DNA from: Mermis nigrescens
Taxonomy: Eukaryota; Nematoda; Enoplea; Mermithida; Mermithidae
NCBI GenBank assembly: GCA_036768485.1
Contig: JAVLUZ010000513.1
Coordinates: 516,880 to 580,879, forward strand
Direction: 5' to 3'
DNA: 64,000 nt
The translations under genes were made by a program, and so were the position numbers. The notes below the pieces were generated by a model that was given only the letters and a program-made list of their open reading frames with translations, searched no databases and had not been told where the DNA came from. Below are positions 40,142 through 53,400 of the stretch, piece by piece. Numbering within the stretch: position 1 is the stretch's first letter; every line of letters starts with the position of its first letter.

Positions 40142-40789
40142 AGATGTACTCGATAAAACAGCAAAAATTAATGTGGAAAATGGTCAAATATGTTTATTCT
40201 GAAAATATCAAAAAATCATTCCTACATGTATATAACATGTATATACATGCATACATACATTGATTTAACCTGAGGACTATAATGTTTCACGAAACTTGTG
40301 CAAGTTTTATGATGCTAAGTTAGTAAGTCACATTTTTGAAAATTCGATTCAATGGACTCAAAATTTGTATAAAAGCGGAATTTCGAATAGATCAATGACA
40401 TGTCTCAGATTTCGATCAAACTTTACACTTAGGTTTACATATGTATATGAGTTATTAACCTGCATAAAATATTTTTGCATGTTGTCGTCTTACTGTAGAG
40501 AGATGGCTTAATAGAGATTACAGTAGGTCAAAAGGGACATCTGAGCATACCCCGAAAAAATTCTTTTTCTCCGTCTGGCGTGAATTATTAACCGATTTGA
40601 TTAATTCTTTTTTGTTCTGTAGGCAGACAATTTCTGAATTCAGGGGTGCATTATGTAAATATATATTTATTTGAGCCTTGGGGTATTGAGCAGCTTCAAG
40701 AGGGAAAGTTTTTGCTCTACTGCGCTCTGACCTAAAGGACGCACGCTGGACGTAAATGGAAAATCAGGCGTAGCCCTTCCAGGGGATGT

Positions 40790-40888
40790 CCGTCCGTACA
40801 TACCTAAAACACAAGCTGGACAGTACTGCTGGCTGGGCAGAGCTTCTTACCTAATGTACCTAGGTAACTTCTGGTTCGAACCCTCCAC
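40790..40888. repeat. Possible tRNA-derived remnant
   Basis: CTGGTTCGAACCC at about 40871 is a B-box sequence, preceded at tRNA-like distance by CTGGCTGGGCAGAGC, a poor A-box match. It ends directly at the next TATAGTCTG element. It is too degraded to call with assurance. Confidence 0.25.
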
Positions 40889-40889
40889 C

Positions 40890-41059
40890 TATAGTCTGTT
40901 TCACATAAGTTTGGGCTTAAATTTCAAGATTTCTTTCGAAAGGAAACCAACGGATTACGATAATTATATATCAAATCAATGCTATAATCGCAATTTCTGG
41001 GCTTATTGTCGGACACACTTTTTATAATTTAAGCACAATCTTGTGTGAAACAGACTATA
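40890..41059. mobile_element. TATAGTCTGTTTCA-family foldback MITE
   Basis: This 170-bp copy begins TATAGTCTGTTTCACATAAG and ends TGTGTGAAACAGACTATA. It lies 0.8 kb past the four-helix gene. Confidence 0.75.
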
Positions 41060-42100
41060 ATCACCACGATCAGGAAATGGATTTAAATGAATTAAAATAC
41101 TTTTAGGTGGGCAAAAATACGCACAGCGTTTTCACTAAAACAGCAAAATTAGCACTTGATAGCCTACTACAATTGAGTTAAACAATAAAACGACGTGATT
41201 ATATGCATTTCGGAATCAGCAATCAAAGTGCTTTCAACAGTGTGTACTTTTAGGCTTAATGCTACAGTAATAAGCTTACTGTAAGCCTTCAAAGACAAAG
41301 TGGTTGATGATCACTCAAAAAAGTGTTTCATACCTTTTAGGTTTGTTGAGCAAATCTCAGAAACCGCTTCTCTAATTTAGACAAAAGAAAGTATATTAGA
41401 TAGAAAATTTTGGGACGCAACTATTTTGCCGAAAAAATCTAAATTTCCTATTACTGTAGCTTGTCATCTTGGAAAAATAGCAAAAATTGGCTCTGTATTG
41501 TAAGTAGAAAGCTCGACAGCAGCAAAATAGTTGGGTCTTCACATGAGCTTTCTTCTGCAATAAGGGCGGTTAACCAAGATTTGCTCATTTTTCCGGTTTG
41601 CTCAATAGAAACTTGTGTCGAGGGGGCAGCCATATTGGAAAAAACAATACTTTAGGCTGTAGCTATCTAATTACTTTACATAATTCAACAATTAAGCGTA
41701 TTTTGGAAAGAACAAAGAAAGAGCTTTTAAATGACTACTTGTTTGTTTGATTTGGAAAAAGTAGAAAAAAGTTCTATATGGCTGCCATTTTATTTACTGT
41801 AATGAAAAAAGTGCGTTTTTTTTTTACAAATTAAGATTTGTAATTTTTTACTGCTTCAAGATAATTACCATTTTTTCTGTAAATAGATAGAAAATTGAAT
41901 GCTCTTTCTAGAGAAATATGTTTTGGAGTATGGCTTTTTGACGGATTTTTTGATCTTGGCATTTTAAACAGAAAAATCATTCATATTACAATGAAAACGA
42001 CGTGTGTGGAAAAGATTTAGTTCCAAAAATAATAGAAAGATTATGAAAAAATAAGGAGGTCGTGTAGGTAGCGCTATAAATAAAATACGAATAAGCCATA
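41060..42100. other. No gene seen
   Basis: AT-rich sequence without supported exons. An overlapping pair of frames at 41451-41655 in opposite strands shows no splice sites or family motif. Confidence 0.4.
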
Positions 42101-43763
42101 GGCGTAGCCATGGGGGCATTGGGAGCACATCCCCCTCCGAAATTTTTCAGAAATATTATTGCTTCTTCTGTTGGAATAATGTGTGTCCAGAAAACTGAGC
42201 TCAAAAAGGCAAAAACGTCAAAATTTTAATCAGCTAAAAAAATTCTGCACTTCACATCACTTTAGTAATTTCATGCACTATTTGTTCGTTGAATGAAACT
42301 GTGCATGCTTGTTGAGCATAATAGTAATAGTGCGAAAATGATTGTGTATACATATACCAGGTTGTCTATTCTCTGCTTTGTTTGTCTTTTGCGTACCAGT
42401 TTGTCTATTCTTTGCTTTGTTTGTCTTTCTTTACAAGAACACACAATCATACTTTAAATGGAAGGAATGGTCAAATTTTCTTATGTTTTGGCACATTTCC
42501 TGTTTTATGAAACACATTTTGTTAATAAAAAGGCCACAAATGGGCCTGAAAACGGTAAGAACAAAAGTTTCATTAATACACTTTTCTATATCTTATTGGC
42601 AGCGAGCGACCCGTTGCTGCGCTATGTAATTAGCAGAGGTCGAAAAACGCATTTCAGCTCAGAAGTTTTGTGCAATGTAGAAGTTCATCAATTTTAAGTG
42701 TTTTTGGGCTCGATTCAGAACCGAAATTTAGCCGATTTTGCAAATGTTTTAACGCTACTATTAACATTAAAATGCTTTTTCTAAAAAATTTTCTGGGACT
42801 CTGCCCGGACACGGTGGGAACGCTTGAGCGCGCTACCCCAGACCCCCGCAGCCATAAAATATCCGTGTACATGTGCAACGAGATATTAGGGAGAACAAGC
42901 CTGGTAAAAGGCTTAGGAATTTCTAAAAATTTGCGGCGTTTCGTGCTGGCATTAATTTGTCTGTTTTGTATGATTTGAGCGCTATAAATTGAATTTAAAG
43001 TGCAAAAACGTCAAAATTTTCAGGCGCATAGCACCGCCAGTTACTATTCTTTCTTTTTATAAAGCTCCAGCATTGCGTTTAAAAGCATGAATCAATCAAA
43101 ATATCTTCAGACAAAGTTAGTAATTCACAGTTTTCTTGTTAGAAGCTTGAACAGTCAAAATTATTTCGTACAAATTTGATAATTTTCTGCTCTGTCAGAC
43201 TATTAGTATTCACAGAGCTACAAAATGTTGAGGGCGGTAAAAAATGAATATAGTCTGTTTCATTTAACTTTGCGGTTTTCTTCTGAAATTTTCCACAAGA
43301 ATCAGGCTACAAAAGCAGTTTAAACTTTTGATGCAGTATTGCGGCTCAAAACAAGCATATGTCTCAATATGACTCGACATGCTATAGAATATCATATTTA
43401 TTGTATTAGCTTAAAACACTTTTGTAACCGCTTCAAACTTTTTCAAAAACATCAAAGTTAAATGAAACAGACTATAAATTTCTTGGCACTGTGCGCCACT
43501 TATGATTTCCGAACTGTTTTTCAATAGAAAGGCCGTAAATTCTACATGAAAACGGTAGAATTCAAAATTTTCGGCACTTCGCGCCGCTTTACACTTTTTG
43601 TATTGTCGATCGTCAGAAACCCATAAATTAGCTAGGCTACACTAAAGGTCGAAAAACACAGTTTTATTACACATAACCTTACTGGCATTCAATGCAAAAG
43701 TAGTCTTAAAAAATTTTTGCCCCCCAACCCCCCCTCCCCCGAACCAAAATTCTGGCTACGCCT
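42101..43763 (+). mobile_element. 1.6-kb non-autonomous element D, copy 2
   Basis: It begins GGCGTAGCCATGGGGG and ends TTCTGGCTACGCC. It aligns with the reverse complement of 27507-29102 throughout, and is itself split by a TATAGTCTG-family MITE at 43249-43476. Its body includes modules with the GGCACTTCGCGCC palindrome and phrase GCAAAAACGTCAAAATTTT found again at 57.8-62.3 kb. Confidence 0.75.
43249..43476. mobile_element. TATAGTCTGTTTCA-family MITE nested in element D
   Basis: The ends TATAGTCTGTTTCATTTAAC and, in complement, TATAGTCTGTTTCATTTAAC match for 20 bp. The uninterrupted sister element shows a TTAA at the matching site, so the insertion fits a TA target duplication. It is younger than element D. 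Confidence 0.85.
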
Positions 43764-45176
43764 CTGGAATAAGCTGGGCTTTGAATATTCAACAACGAAG
43801 AACGTTAGTTAACAGTGTGTTTTTGGCTAATTTACGGACTTTCAGCTACAAGAGCATGAAATAATCATTATGAAGAGATTCATGATTTTCTATGCTTCTA
43901 TTCTTCTAACACAAGACTGTACATGGTCAACACAAGACGACGGAGCCGGGTCGACACGGGTAAGGCCCTAAAATGAATACAAAACGAGATGAAAACGGGA
44001 CGTTTGTCTAACAAACGAAAACAAAGAGGCGCGGAGGCCAAAAACAAGACATAATTGAACACTGATGACGATCTCAGAAAAGCGTGGCAAACAAAGCGGC
44101 GGCAAGAAGCGGTAGGGATGCTAACCACCAACTATTGCAACAGGCTCGCACAGATGGACCTAATAGCAAATATCAGAGGAAGACGCCGTCTTATGATTAC
44201 ATAAGACCATTTCGCTACGTTTGATTTACACATAGTAATCCGACGGCGTCGATTTGCTTTTCCTGAAGTTTGAAATAAAAAAAGTAGTCTTTTTATTTTT
44301 CAACTTTTTTTACATCATTCAAAAAAATTAGATTCTCTATCAGCTGATGAAGTATGGAAGGTGATCGTTTAAAGGTCATATGAGCAATCAAACACTAAAA
44401 ATCTACGTATTTTACAAAATTTTACCTCTATTTGGGATGTGAAGCTTGGAAACCGTCAGAAATATGCAGTATTACTCACATTTAAGATTAGGCGTTTCAA
44501 GCTCTTTTAGACGAACCTAAACTCGCTGCTTAAAGTTAAACTGAGCCGGTGCTATAGGCAAAGGAATAAACCGCACATAAAAAATCGGCCGCACAGAGTT
44601 GGCCTTGCGCCGAAGTGGCTGAGCCAAATTGGGCGTCCGATTTGGCCGCACCGAGTTGACTGCGTAAAAATGGGTGCGTCCGAGACAAACAAGTAAATAT
44701 TGTCACTGCGTTGATTTTAAAGTGTATTTACTGTAGCCTGCAATCTCATAAACGAACGAAATGCAAAAAAGCGAAACGAAATGAATGACGAAGAAATTGA
44801 GTAAAGTACTAGAGCGGTTGGTCGTTTTATCGTTTAGTTCGAGATGAAGATCAGGCTCCTCAACACACACTTGATTCGCAGGATTAATTGGAATCGGACA
44901 TGCACGAAAGTGGGGGATTTGGGTAGTCTGCTAGGGCATGCCTGCCTACGTTTGGGTGAAACACCTATAACTTTTTGTGTGTGCCTATACACTGGCGTGT
45001 GCCAGTGGTGGTTGGGAAGGGGAATCCCCCTGAGAAAATTTTGAATTTTTTGACATGGAGCTATATATATACTGAAACGCGACAATTACGAAAGATGTAA
45101 AAGAGTAATAAGACGTACGGTCAAAAGAATAAAAGCGTACAGCAAAAGGCGACGAGCGAGTCATGAAAATGACGAT
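43764..45176. other. No gene seen
   Basis: The stretch holds no supported exon. Around 44560-44660 there is a locally GC-rich patch with GGCCGCACAGAGTTGGCC-like inverted phrases, of unknown origin. Confidence 0.35.
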
Positions 45177-46390
45177 TTAAGCCCGCCCTATAATAAATTT
45201 GGATAAGTCGACATCAATTAATCTAGATTTGAATATATTCAAGTTAGGGGAAGAGACTAAAAAATCAGGTAGGTGATTCCAAACAGAGATATACTTATAG
45301 AAAAAGTCAAATTTTTGTAAATTAGAACGGACAAGAGGTACAACTAGTTTGAAACGATTTGTGCAGCGAGTAGTATTTTGATTAAGCACAAAAAAATCTG
45401 TCATGCAAAGACAAGATTTTTGACTAATAATTTGATACATCATACATAAGCAAATATGAAGGCGACGTAATTCTAATCGACACAAGTTAAGTTGGTTAAG
45501 GCGTTCGTCGTAAGAAAGAGGGCTATGATATCCAACTATGTATTTAGTAAATTTACGCTGAAGAGCCTCCAGCCTGTTGATATCACTAATATAAGAGGGG
45601 TTCCATAAAGCACAGGAATATTCAAGGATCGGTCTGACGTAAACAATGAAGGCCTTTACGAGATTATTTTTATCACGCGAAAAAGAAGGATTTTCTAATT
45701 AAGATAGATCTCAAGAAAGCTTTCTTGATAATACTGCTGTAATGTTCCTTAAATTTCAGGTTATGCAGAAATTAGCACTCCTAAATCGCGAACATAGACA
45801 GAATCGTTAGTAATAACTTGTGTATTGAGTGTATATGACAATTTAGGATTATTTTTGCCCAAATATAGGGCTGTGCATTTAGAATATGATATTGGTAAAG
45901 AATTTCTGGTGGCCCAAATGGAAATTCTATCTAAATCGGTCTGAAGTGTTTGATAATTGCAGGAAAGATTGAATATTTTTAAGTCATCCGCGAACATAAA
46001 AGTCGAACTTGACAAGTTATCAAAGATATCATTTATAAAAATCAAAAACAACGTAGGTCCAAGAATGGACCCTTGAATAACTCCACTTGTAACAGCGGCA
46101 TAATCTGAAAAACACTGATTAACGCGAACACACTGGATACGATTAGATAGAAAAAGCTTTTAACCAATTAAACAGGTGTTGTTGAATACCGTAACTAGTT
46201 AATTTAACAAGAAGTTTAGATATGTCGACTTTGTCAAAAGCTTTAGCAAAGTCTATATAAATAATATCAACGGTTTCTTTACATTCCAGTGATTTAACCC
46301 AAGAATGTTTACAATTTAATAGTTGCAATTCGCAAGATTTATGTTTTTGGAAACCATATTGAAAAGGTGATATTAACTCATTTGTAGATA
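45177..46390 (-). pseudogene. LINE reverse-transcriptase remnant (jockey/CR1-like)
   Basis: On the minus strand, 46328-46143 encodes IIYIDFAKAFDKVDISKLL, the D..KAFDKV motif of non-LTR reverse transcriptases. Positions 46051-45761 encode FMFADDLKIF, the catalytic FADD box, and the region beyond it. Positions 45485-45177 encode the C-terminal part ending FKSRLIDVDLSKFIIGRA. Frame changes separate the three parts and the 5' half is missing, so it is a dead, truncated LINE. Confidence 0.85.
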
Positions 46391-46419
46391 AATAAGATAG
46401 TCATATTATAAGGGCGTAT

Positions 46420-46545
46420 GTGTGCGGTCGATAGCATCTGAGGAAACGAGAAAGTTGCTGGCAGTCGGATTCGAAACGTGGACCCCTTGCTCTAAAGTCC
46501 AGCACCATAACCAATCGACTAACGCTGGTTAATTTCGATAAAGAT
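46420..46545 (-). repeat. tRNA-Leu-like SINE remnant
   Basis: On the minus strand, TAGTCGATTGG (A box), GCTGGACTTTAGAGC (anticodon-like, TAG) and GTTTCGAATCC (B box) occur in tRNA order. A degenerate tail follows. It abuts the truncated 5' end of the LINE remnant. The call rests on both promoter boxes; stems are imperfect. Confidence 0.6.
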
Positions 46546-46606
46546 TGCAAGGTATTCGTGATGTTTTGCTGGTTTACCAGCTGATTAGGCAGAGCTTAGC
46601 ATCATG

Positions 46607-46737
46607 GACTGACCAAAGATGTTGGTGCTAGCGTTTCAAAATAAGCCTGAGTAATGGGATGCGACGCCGAGTCGCATCCCATTACTTAGGCTTATTTTAA
46701 ACGCTGGCACCAACATTTTGGTCAGTCACATGAATGT
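46607..46737. repeat. Long near-perfect hairpin
   Basis: The arm 46607-46665 (GACTGACCAAAGATGTTGG...) pairs with 46671-46737 (...CCAACATTTTGGTCAGTC) around the 5-base loop GCCGA, with only a few mismatches over about 60 bp. It could be a young foldback transposon or a hairpin precursor; no reading frame is present. Confidence 0.8.
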
Positions 46738-46853
46738 ACTAGAAAAATCTGATGACTGCCTTATTTGTTTTCGACTTGACTCAAATCAAACCAGTTAGGT
46801 GGCAGCTTTCACCAGATACTACTTGCTGTATACGTACCTATAACGTGACTATC

Positions 46854-47685
<832 letters not shown>

Positions 47686-48229
47686 GTCAGCCACGGGACG
47701 GAATTTAGAATAGTTGAAAATTCTAAAATTTCAAAAATTTGTGTTTTTACGGTGTTTCAAGCAGAGGTCTTGGCTCGATCCGAAGACTTACACATTCGTC
47801 GGAAATAGATAATATCGACTGAAATTACGGAAGGAAGCATTACAATGAAGGAGAAAAAAGAAAAAAGGCGCGAAAAGCTGTTTGAAATTTTAAAAATTAA
47901 AAAAATGTTACCACAAAGTATTAACCAAGCTCCTAGTAGAGTAAAAATCAAGATGCCAGAAATTTTCAGTTAACATTCTGTGGAATACAATTTTCTACAG
48001 AAAACCTTACAAAATGATTAATGCAGAACTGCTTACCTACATGTATTTTCTAAAAATGCCACTGCAATCTCCCAAAAGAACACGCAATTTAGCACAAATG
48101 CATAAAGCTTCTTATGACAAAAATAGTATCGTGATAAGCTAAGAGCTAAATATTTAATTCTAATTCCTTCAGTGCTAGGATAAATACTAAATACTGCTAC
48201 ATTCGCATCATGTTCTCCAACATATGCAC

Positions 48230-48665
48230 ACATCCGGGGAAAAATTTCAGGCCCGGGCCCGGGCCTGATTTTTTTTGGGGCCCGGTCGTTCGCTGATTCT
48301 GGGCGGGGAGGGCGGGGGGGGGGCTTGTAAAAATTTTAAAGTGCCTTTTTTGGGCCCAAAAATGGTGGATTCGCGTCAAAAACATCGTTTTTTGGCGTTT
48401 GTGACGATGCTCTATCTTTCTATGGCTTAAAAACTAAAATTTTGAAAAAAATGAAAAAATTGAGTAAATTTAACAAAATATAGTCAAAACATGAGTAAAT
48501 AGCACGAAGCGCCAAAAATTTGAAACTTTTGAGCAAATCAATGGCCAAAAACTCTTAAAAAGCACCTTTTTACGAATATTTAGAGAATTTTGGAAACTTT
48601 AGAAAAATAGCAAATTCTGAGGGTTAATAAATTTCCCCAAGATAATGTATGATCGTGACTCACTG
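48230..48665 (+). repeat. Family B dispersed repeat
   Basis: The order of family B markers is intact: GGATTCGCGTCAAAAACATC, TAACAAAATATAGTCAAAAC, AGCACGAAGCGCC and AAGATAATGTATGATCGTGA. The left end is preceded by a GGCCCGGGCCCGGGCC run. Confidence 0.6.
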
Positions 48666-50228
48666 CCTCCTTTTGCATTAGGTACGTCGTTCGTACAATG
48701 CACGTTAATTGTCCTTTCTTTTTTGCATTCCTTGTAATTGTCATGCGTATTTGCAATAAAATACTGCCGTTCAGTTCAGTAATATGCTTAAGTTAATTAA
48801 AGATACTACTAGGAACCATTTCCACAGATTTTTAAAGTTGAGCTGGAATTATAATTTTTATAGTATGTATGCTTAATTTCACGCATTTATCTTCGGCAAA
48901 AATTGGCTTAAACTGAATAACATGATGCTACGCATGGCCCATATCCAGGATTTTATCACAAGGGGAGGGGCGAAAAGTTTGAGGTCATATATATCGATAA
49001 CCAATGGGCATTTTTGAGCTTATCTCAACCAGCTCTATGCATTGGCGGAGAATTATTTTGAAAACATTACTCTATTTTATACTCATATTATACAAATATA
49101 TCGTTTAAATAAAGCTAAACATCTGATTTCTCATCATTCAATTGACGAATAATTTCCTTACATCTGTCTTCGTAATCTTTGTGATTTACAAATAAATATA
49201 ATAAAGAAAATAAATAATTCGGCGCAACGTGCCGAAAAAATTTGACATGGTTCTTGTTTAACATGTCTAACTCAGATTTGAACAATGTCGGGCGGGCTAG
49301 GAGACAAAAGCTATAGATAAACGATAAATTCCGGCGCAAAGCGCCGGAAGAATTTTGAGTTTATTCTCTCCAAAATACGCTAAAACTTTTTTTGTCTTAG
49401 ACCTACTTCGAGAATTTTTAATTTTTCCTTTGTGGGACCCTTGTGTGTCTCAAGAATTATTTTTCATTCCCGAGGGGGGGCGGCCCCCGCCTGCCTCCCC
49501 CTCCTGAATACGGTTTAGTTGCTGCGCTTGCGTGACAAAGTAGTCTATCGTATCCTTACCTGCCTTCAGAACATATTTTCAGAATGACAACGTCTACTGG
49601 AGGTGATCTTATTCCTTACTTATCAATAGATTCGGTTTTACTTTTTGGTGTTAGTTCCTAATACATCATCTACTATTTGATAATTAGGTCCGATATGCTC
49701 CATCCAGCCCTTTCTGCTCTCCCCATATACATTGACTGTAATATTCGCCTTGTTCCTACAATTACTTGCTTCTTACTACGCAACGCGTCATAAATGCACA
49801 TAGGGTGGGGTAAAGGGGGTATTGTTAAGATGTTAGGCTAGGCACTGTCGAGAGGCCCAAAATAGAGTATTTATAAGCGATATCACCATTACTACATACG
49901 TATCTCATGAACGCACTTTATTGTGCTAATTCTAGATTTCGCCTTTCCCTAGCCACAGTTTCTTAATTGTACCTCTCCCCTGACCTTACCAACTTGACTT
50001 TGTACATTAATGCTGCGCATGCATGTGTTTTTCGGGTTCTTTAAATCCCGAAATATAATTTTATAAATAGTTTATTCAATAGCTCCCTTACGATAGGACG
50101 ATTCAGACAATAAAGACGAGGAAGATGAAATGATATAGACGATATTTTTAGGCATCAACTTCGAACTTTATTTAGGAGAAAAAAGATTAAACTGACATGG
50201 GCTAATAATTAAAAAATTTTTTAATCAG

Positions 50229-50417
50229 GTTATACGATAATGAGTTTTGGCTTCAACTGTTTGCTTAAAAAAGAAATTGACGCATCGTTGGGCGAAGTTA
50301 AATTTAAGCGTGTCACTTATTCGCTGTCCAACGATTGTTTGTTAGCAATCGATAGATATGGCAGAATTTTTTTCGGCGATTCTACTTTCAGCGACATGCG
50401 TTGTTGCGTCGAAATTG
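50229..50417 (+). CDS. BIRC6-like exon a
   Basis: Between TTTTTTAATCAG and GTAATA it encodes [20 protein letters not shown] and [20 protein letters not shown]. Either the Met at 50240 is the start, with the acceptor lying in a 5' UTR or used for trans-splicing, or an earlier exon joins in phase. Confidence 0.75.
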
Positions 50418-53400
50418 GTAATAAATATTGTAAATAAACTCGTATTTACCTAGTTTTATGCTTTGCTTTTATTGAAACATTTTATAATTAATTTACGAAG
50501 ATACGACGTGAAATGGTTGACAGATTTAAGTGATGCTTCGCATACATGTAGAGGGGTGGGGCGGGGGATCCCTTCCATCCAAAGTTGGTCGTCCCCCACC
50601 CCCTGCTTAAAGCCAGAAAATTTTTGACCTCGCCCCCGATTTTTGGACAAAATTGAATTTTTTGGCCATTTCGAGGTGATTATTGGCCGTTTTTGGCCAA
50701 AAATTGAGGTCATTTACCCCTCCCCTGAAAATGACCGGGAAACCCCTTCCAAAAGTTCGAGCCGTTACATGTTGGTTCGTTTACTCACGCCGTAGCAGGG
50801 ACACAGACATATATGGGCGGCAACAAAATTTTGGGAAGTCTGGATAGGGCTAATCGCGAAAAAACCCCACAAATTTATTCCTGGGTGGCCTACCGAAATT
50901 TCCGGAGGGTTTTCGGATTCTCAGGAGGGGTCTCTGAGCCCTTCAAGCCTCTCCCCACGCCCCTATGTAGAGAAGGGTTTGCATTCTGAAAATTTGTGCT
51001 TTATCGTATAGGTTTTCATGTGATCATACTAAAATTATACTTAATGCATTCTTCGGTATTTTTGTAGAATGAGTCTCATGCGATTATTGAAATTGCTTTT
51101 TAATTAATTTATAATTTTCAATTAATTCATCTCGTATATTGCTTTTTAAAAATAGACTATCTATCGATAGGAACTGTGCGGATCGCCGAAAATTTGACAC
51201 TTTTGAGCAATTACATAGAAACGCTTAAATAGCACCTTTCCTACGAATTATTTGGAAAGTTTTGGAAACTGCATCTCTGGGGGGAGGGTGAAGAAATTTT
51301 CAGGGGGAGGGGTAAAATCTTTTCTGGTGCAGGGGACAAGCCCCCCTCCATAGGTGCACAAGGTCAGGGTCGGCAGGGGGGTTGAAATGCCAAAAATCTA
51401 AAACAGTAAATTTAACGTTCACGATTTTTTGCTGTTTTAATGATCAAAATGGTCAAAATAGCCTATAAAACGTTTTTTCGTGTTAATAACACATTTTAAA
51501 AGCATTTTTAGTCCATTTTGACTGCATTATATCACTTTTAACACTAAAAAATGCAAAAATTTATCAATTTTGGGCGCTTTTTGAGTAATAGTACTTAAAA
51601 GTACTAATCTGGTTCGAAGCGCCGGAAAAATGTTGACATTTTTACTGATTTTGATGTCAAAAATGATGCAGAACAAGACCTGTTTGCTCAAAATCGCCGG
51701 ACAGTACCGGTCTGGCTGACCCCTCAGGGGGTAATACTAGGGATCGACCGGAGCTCCGGCTCCGGCTCCGGCCTCCGGCTCCTCCGGCCATTTTTTGGTC
51801 CTCCGGCCTCCGGCGGCCGGAGGTACAAAAAGGGCCGGAGGCCGGAGGTTTTTTGAACCGAATCATTCAATGCTTTAACGCTCTTCTTTTCTTTTGAAGC
51901 TTAGCACTCAGATTGCCTATTTTGTGAATTTGTACAAACACAGGTTTAATAAGTGAAGCTGTGAATGTGAACACTAGGGATGCAGCGGGTGCACATTTTT
52001 TAGAATAGCGGGTGCGGGTGCCAAAATTTGCTTTAGCGGGTGCGGGTGTCGCACCAAAAAAATAGTGGGTACGGGTGGCGGGTTTAGCAGTGAGATATAG
52101 CATAAAATAAATAGGGCTAAAAATGCACAATTTTTTCGTCCACTTAATGCAGTTATTTACTGCGTGTAAAATTCATATTAATCGTCAAGCTGATTGTCTT
52201 TTTTATTTGCAGACTAACTCTCAATGGAATAAATTTGCAGATTAAAAATAAGTAAATTGTCAATGATTGAAGCATTGACCAAAATGAGTAATATATTCGC
52301 ACTTTGCAGAATAAAATGTTTAGCCACTTGTTGTTGTCATTCTCTTCTTAAAAAGGGTCTACGACGTTTTGGCGCCAGCAACTTATAAATTATATTAATT
52401 AAAATAACTTCGGAGCAATTTTAAAGTAAATTATATATTCAGAAAGCAGGTTCTACAAGCTACAAAATAGCATATTGTACTTTCCGATTCGATGAGTATT
52501 CATTTGTGTACGACTGAAAAACCGTAGAAAATCCAGTGTATTTTTAGATGCGTTTAATTATCTCACTAAATTCAGAGATATTCTAAAAGTAATTTGTACC
52601 ACCACGTAGAGAATTGAATGGGCTTTCGGAATCTGTATTATACTTTATTCATAAATGAATGTTAATAATTAATAATATTACAAAGAGTGTGGCGCCTAAA
52701 CGGCGGCGCCAAAACGTCCCATTTCGTCTTAAAAAAGCAGTGTACAATACATTGCTGCAAAATCTTTCTACACACGCTAGAGTGGTTAAACTGATGCACG
52801 TAAAGACTGACACATAGACCCCTCTTTTTTAAAAAGCATAATTCGCATAATTGGAATTAACCATAAGAGAGCTTGAACACGTATCTGCAGTCCAGTGGGT
52901 ACCTAAAAATATGACTCATTACAAGTAGATGTTTGCTTTTCTTATTTGTACTGGTACATTAGATGTCACTGCTATACATTTTGGTTTTTTCATTTACGTG
53001 CCACTGCCTTAGAATCGTTTTGTCTTTTCGTAAATTCTAAATATTATTATCCGCCACCCGCTGTTTTATCACGATATTTTTAGCGGGTGCGGGAGCGGGT
53101 AGCAAAATTTTGGAATAGCGGGTGCGGGTGCGGGTACCGAAAAAGAAGCGGGTGATAGCGGGTGCGGGTGCGGGTATCCGCTGCATCCCTAGTGAACACT
53201 AATGTGGCATTGTGAATGCACCATTGGTGAAATATTATATCATATATTTTGAGCCTTACAAATCGGACAGTGACAGTCACACCTGGGCGTGGGGGTTTGG
53301 GGGTATGCACCCCCCAGAAACCAAAATACCCCCCCAGAATTCAATTTTTGAAAATTTTTTCGTTTTTTTCGCAATTTTTTGATGCCAATGGATAGTGCTT

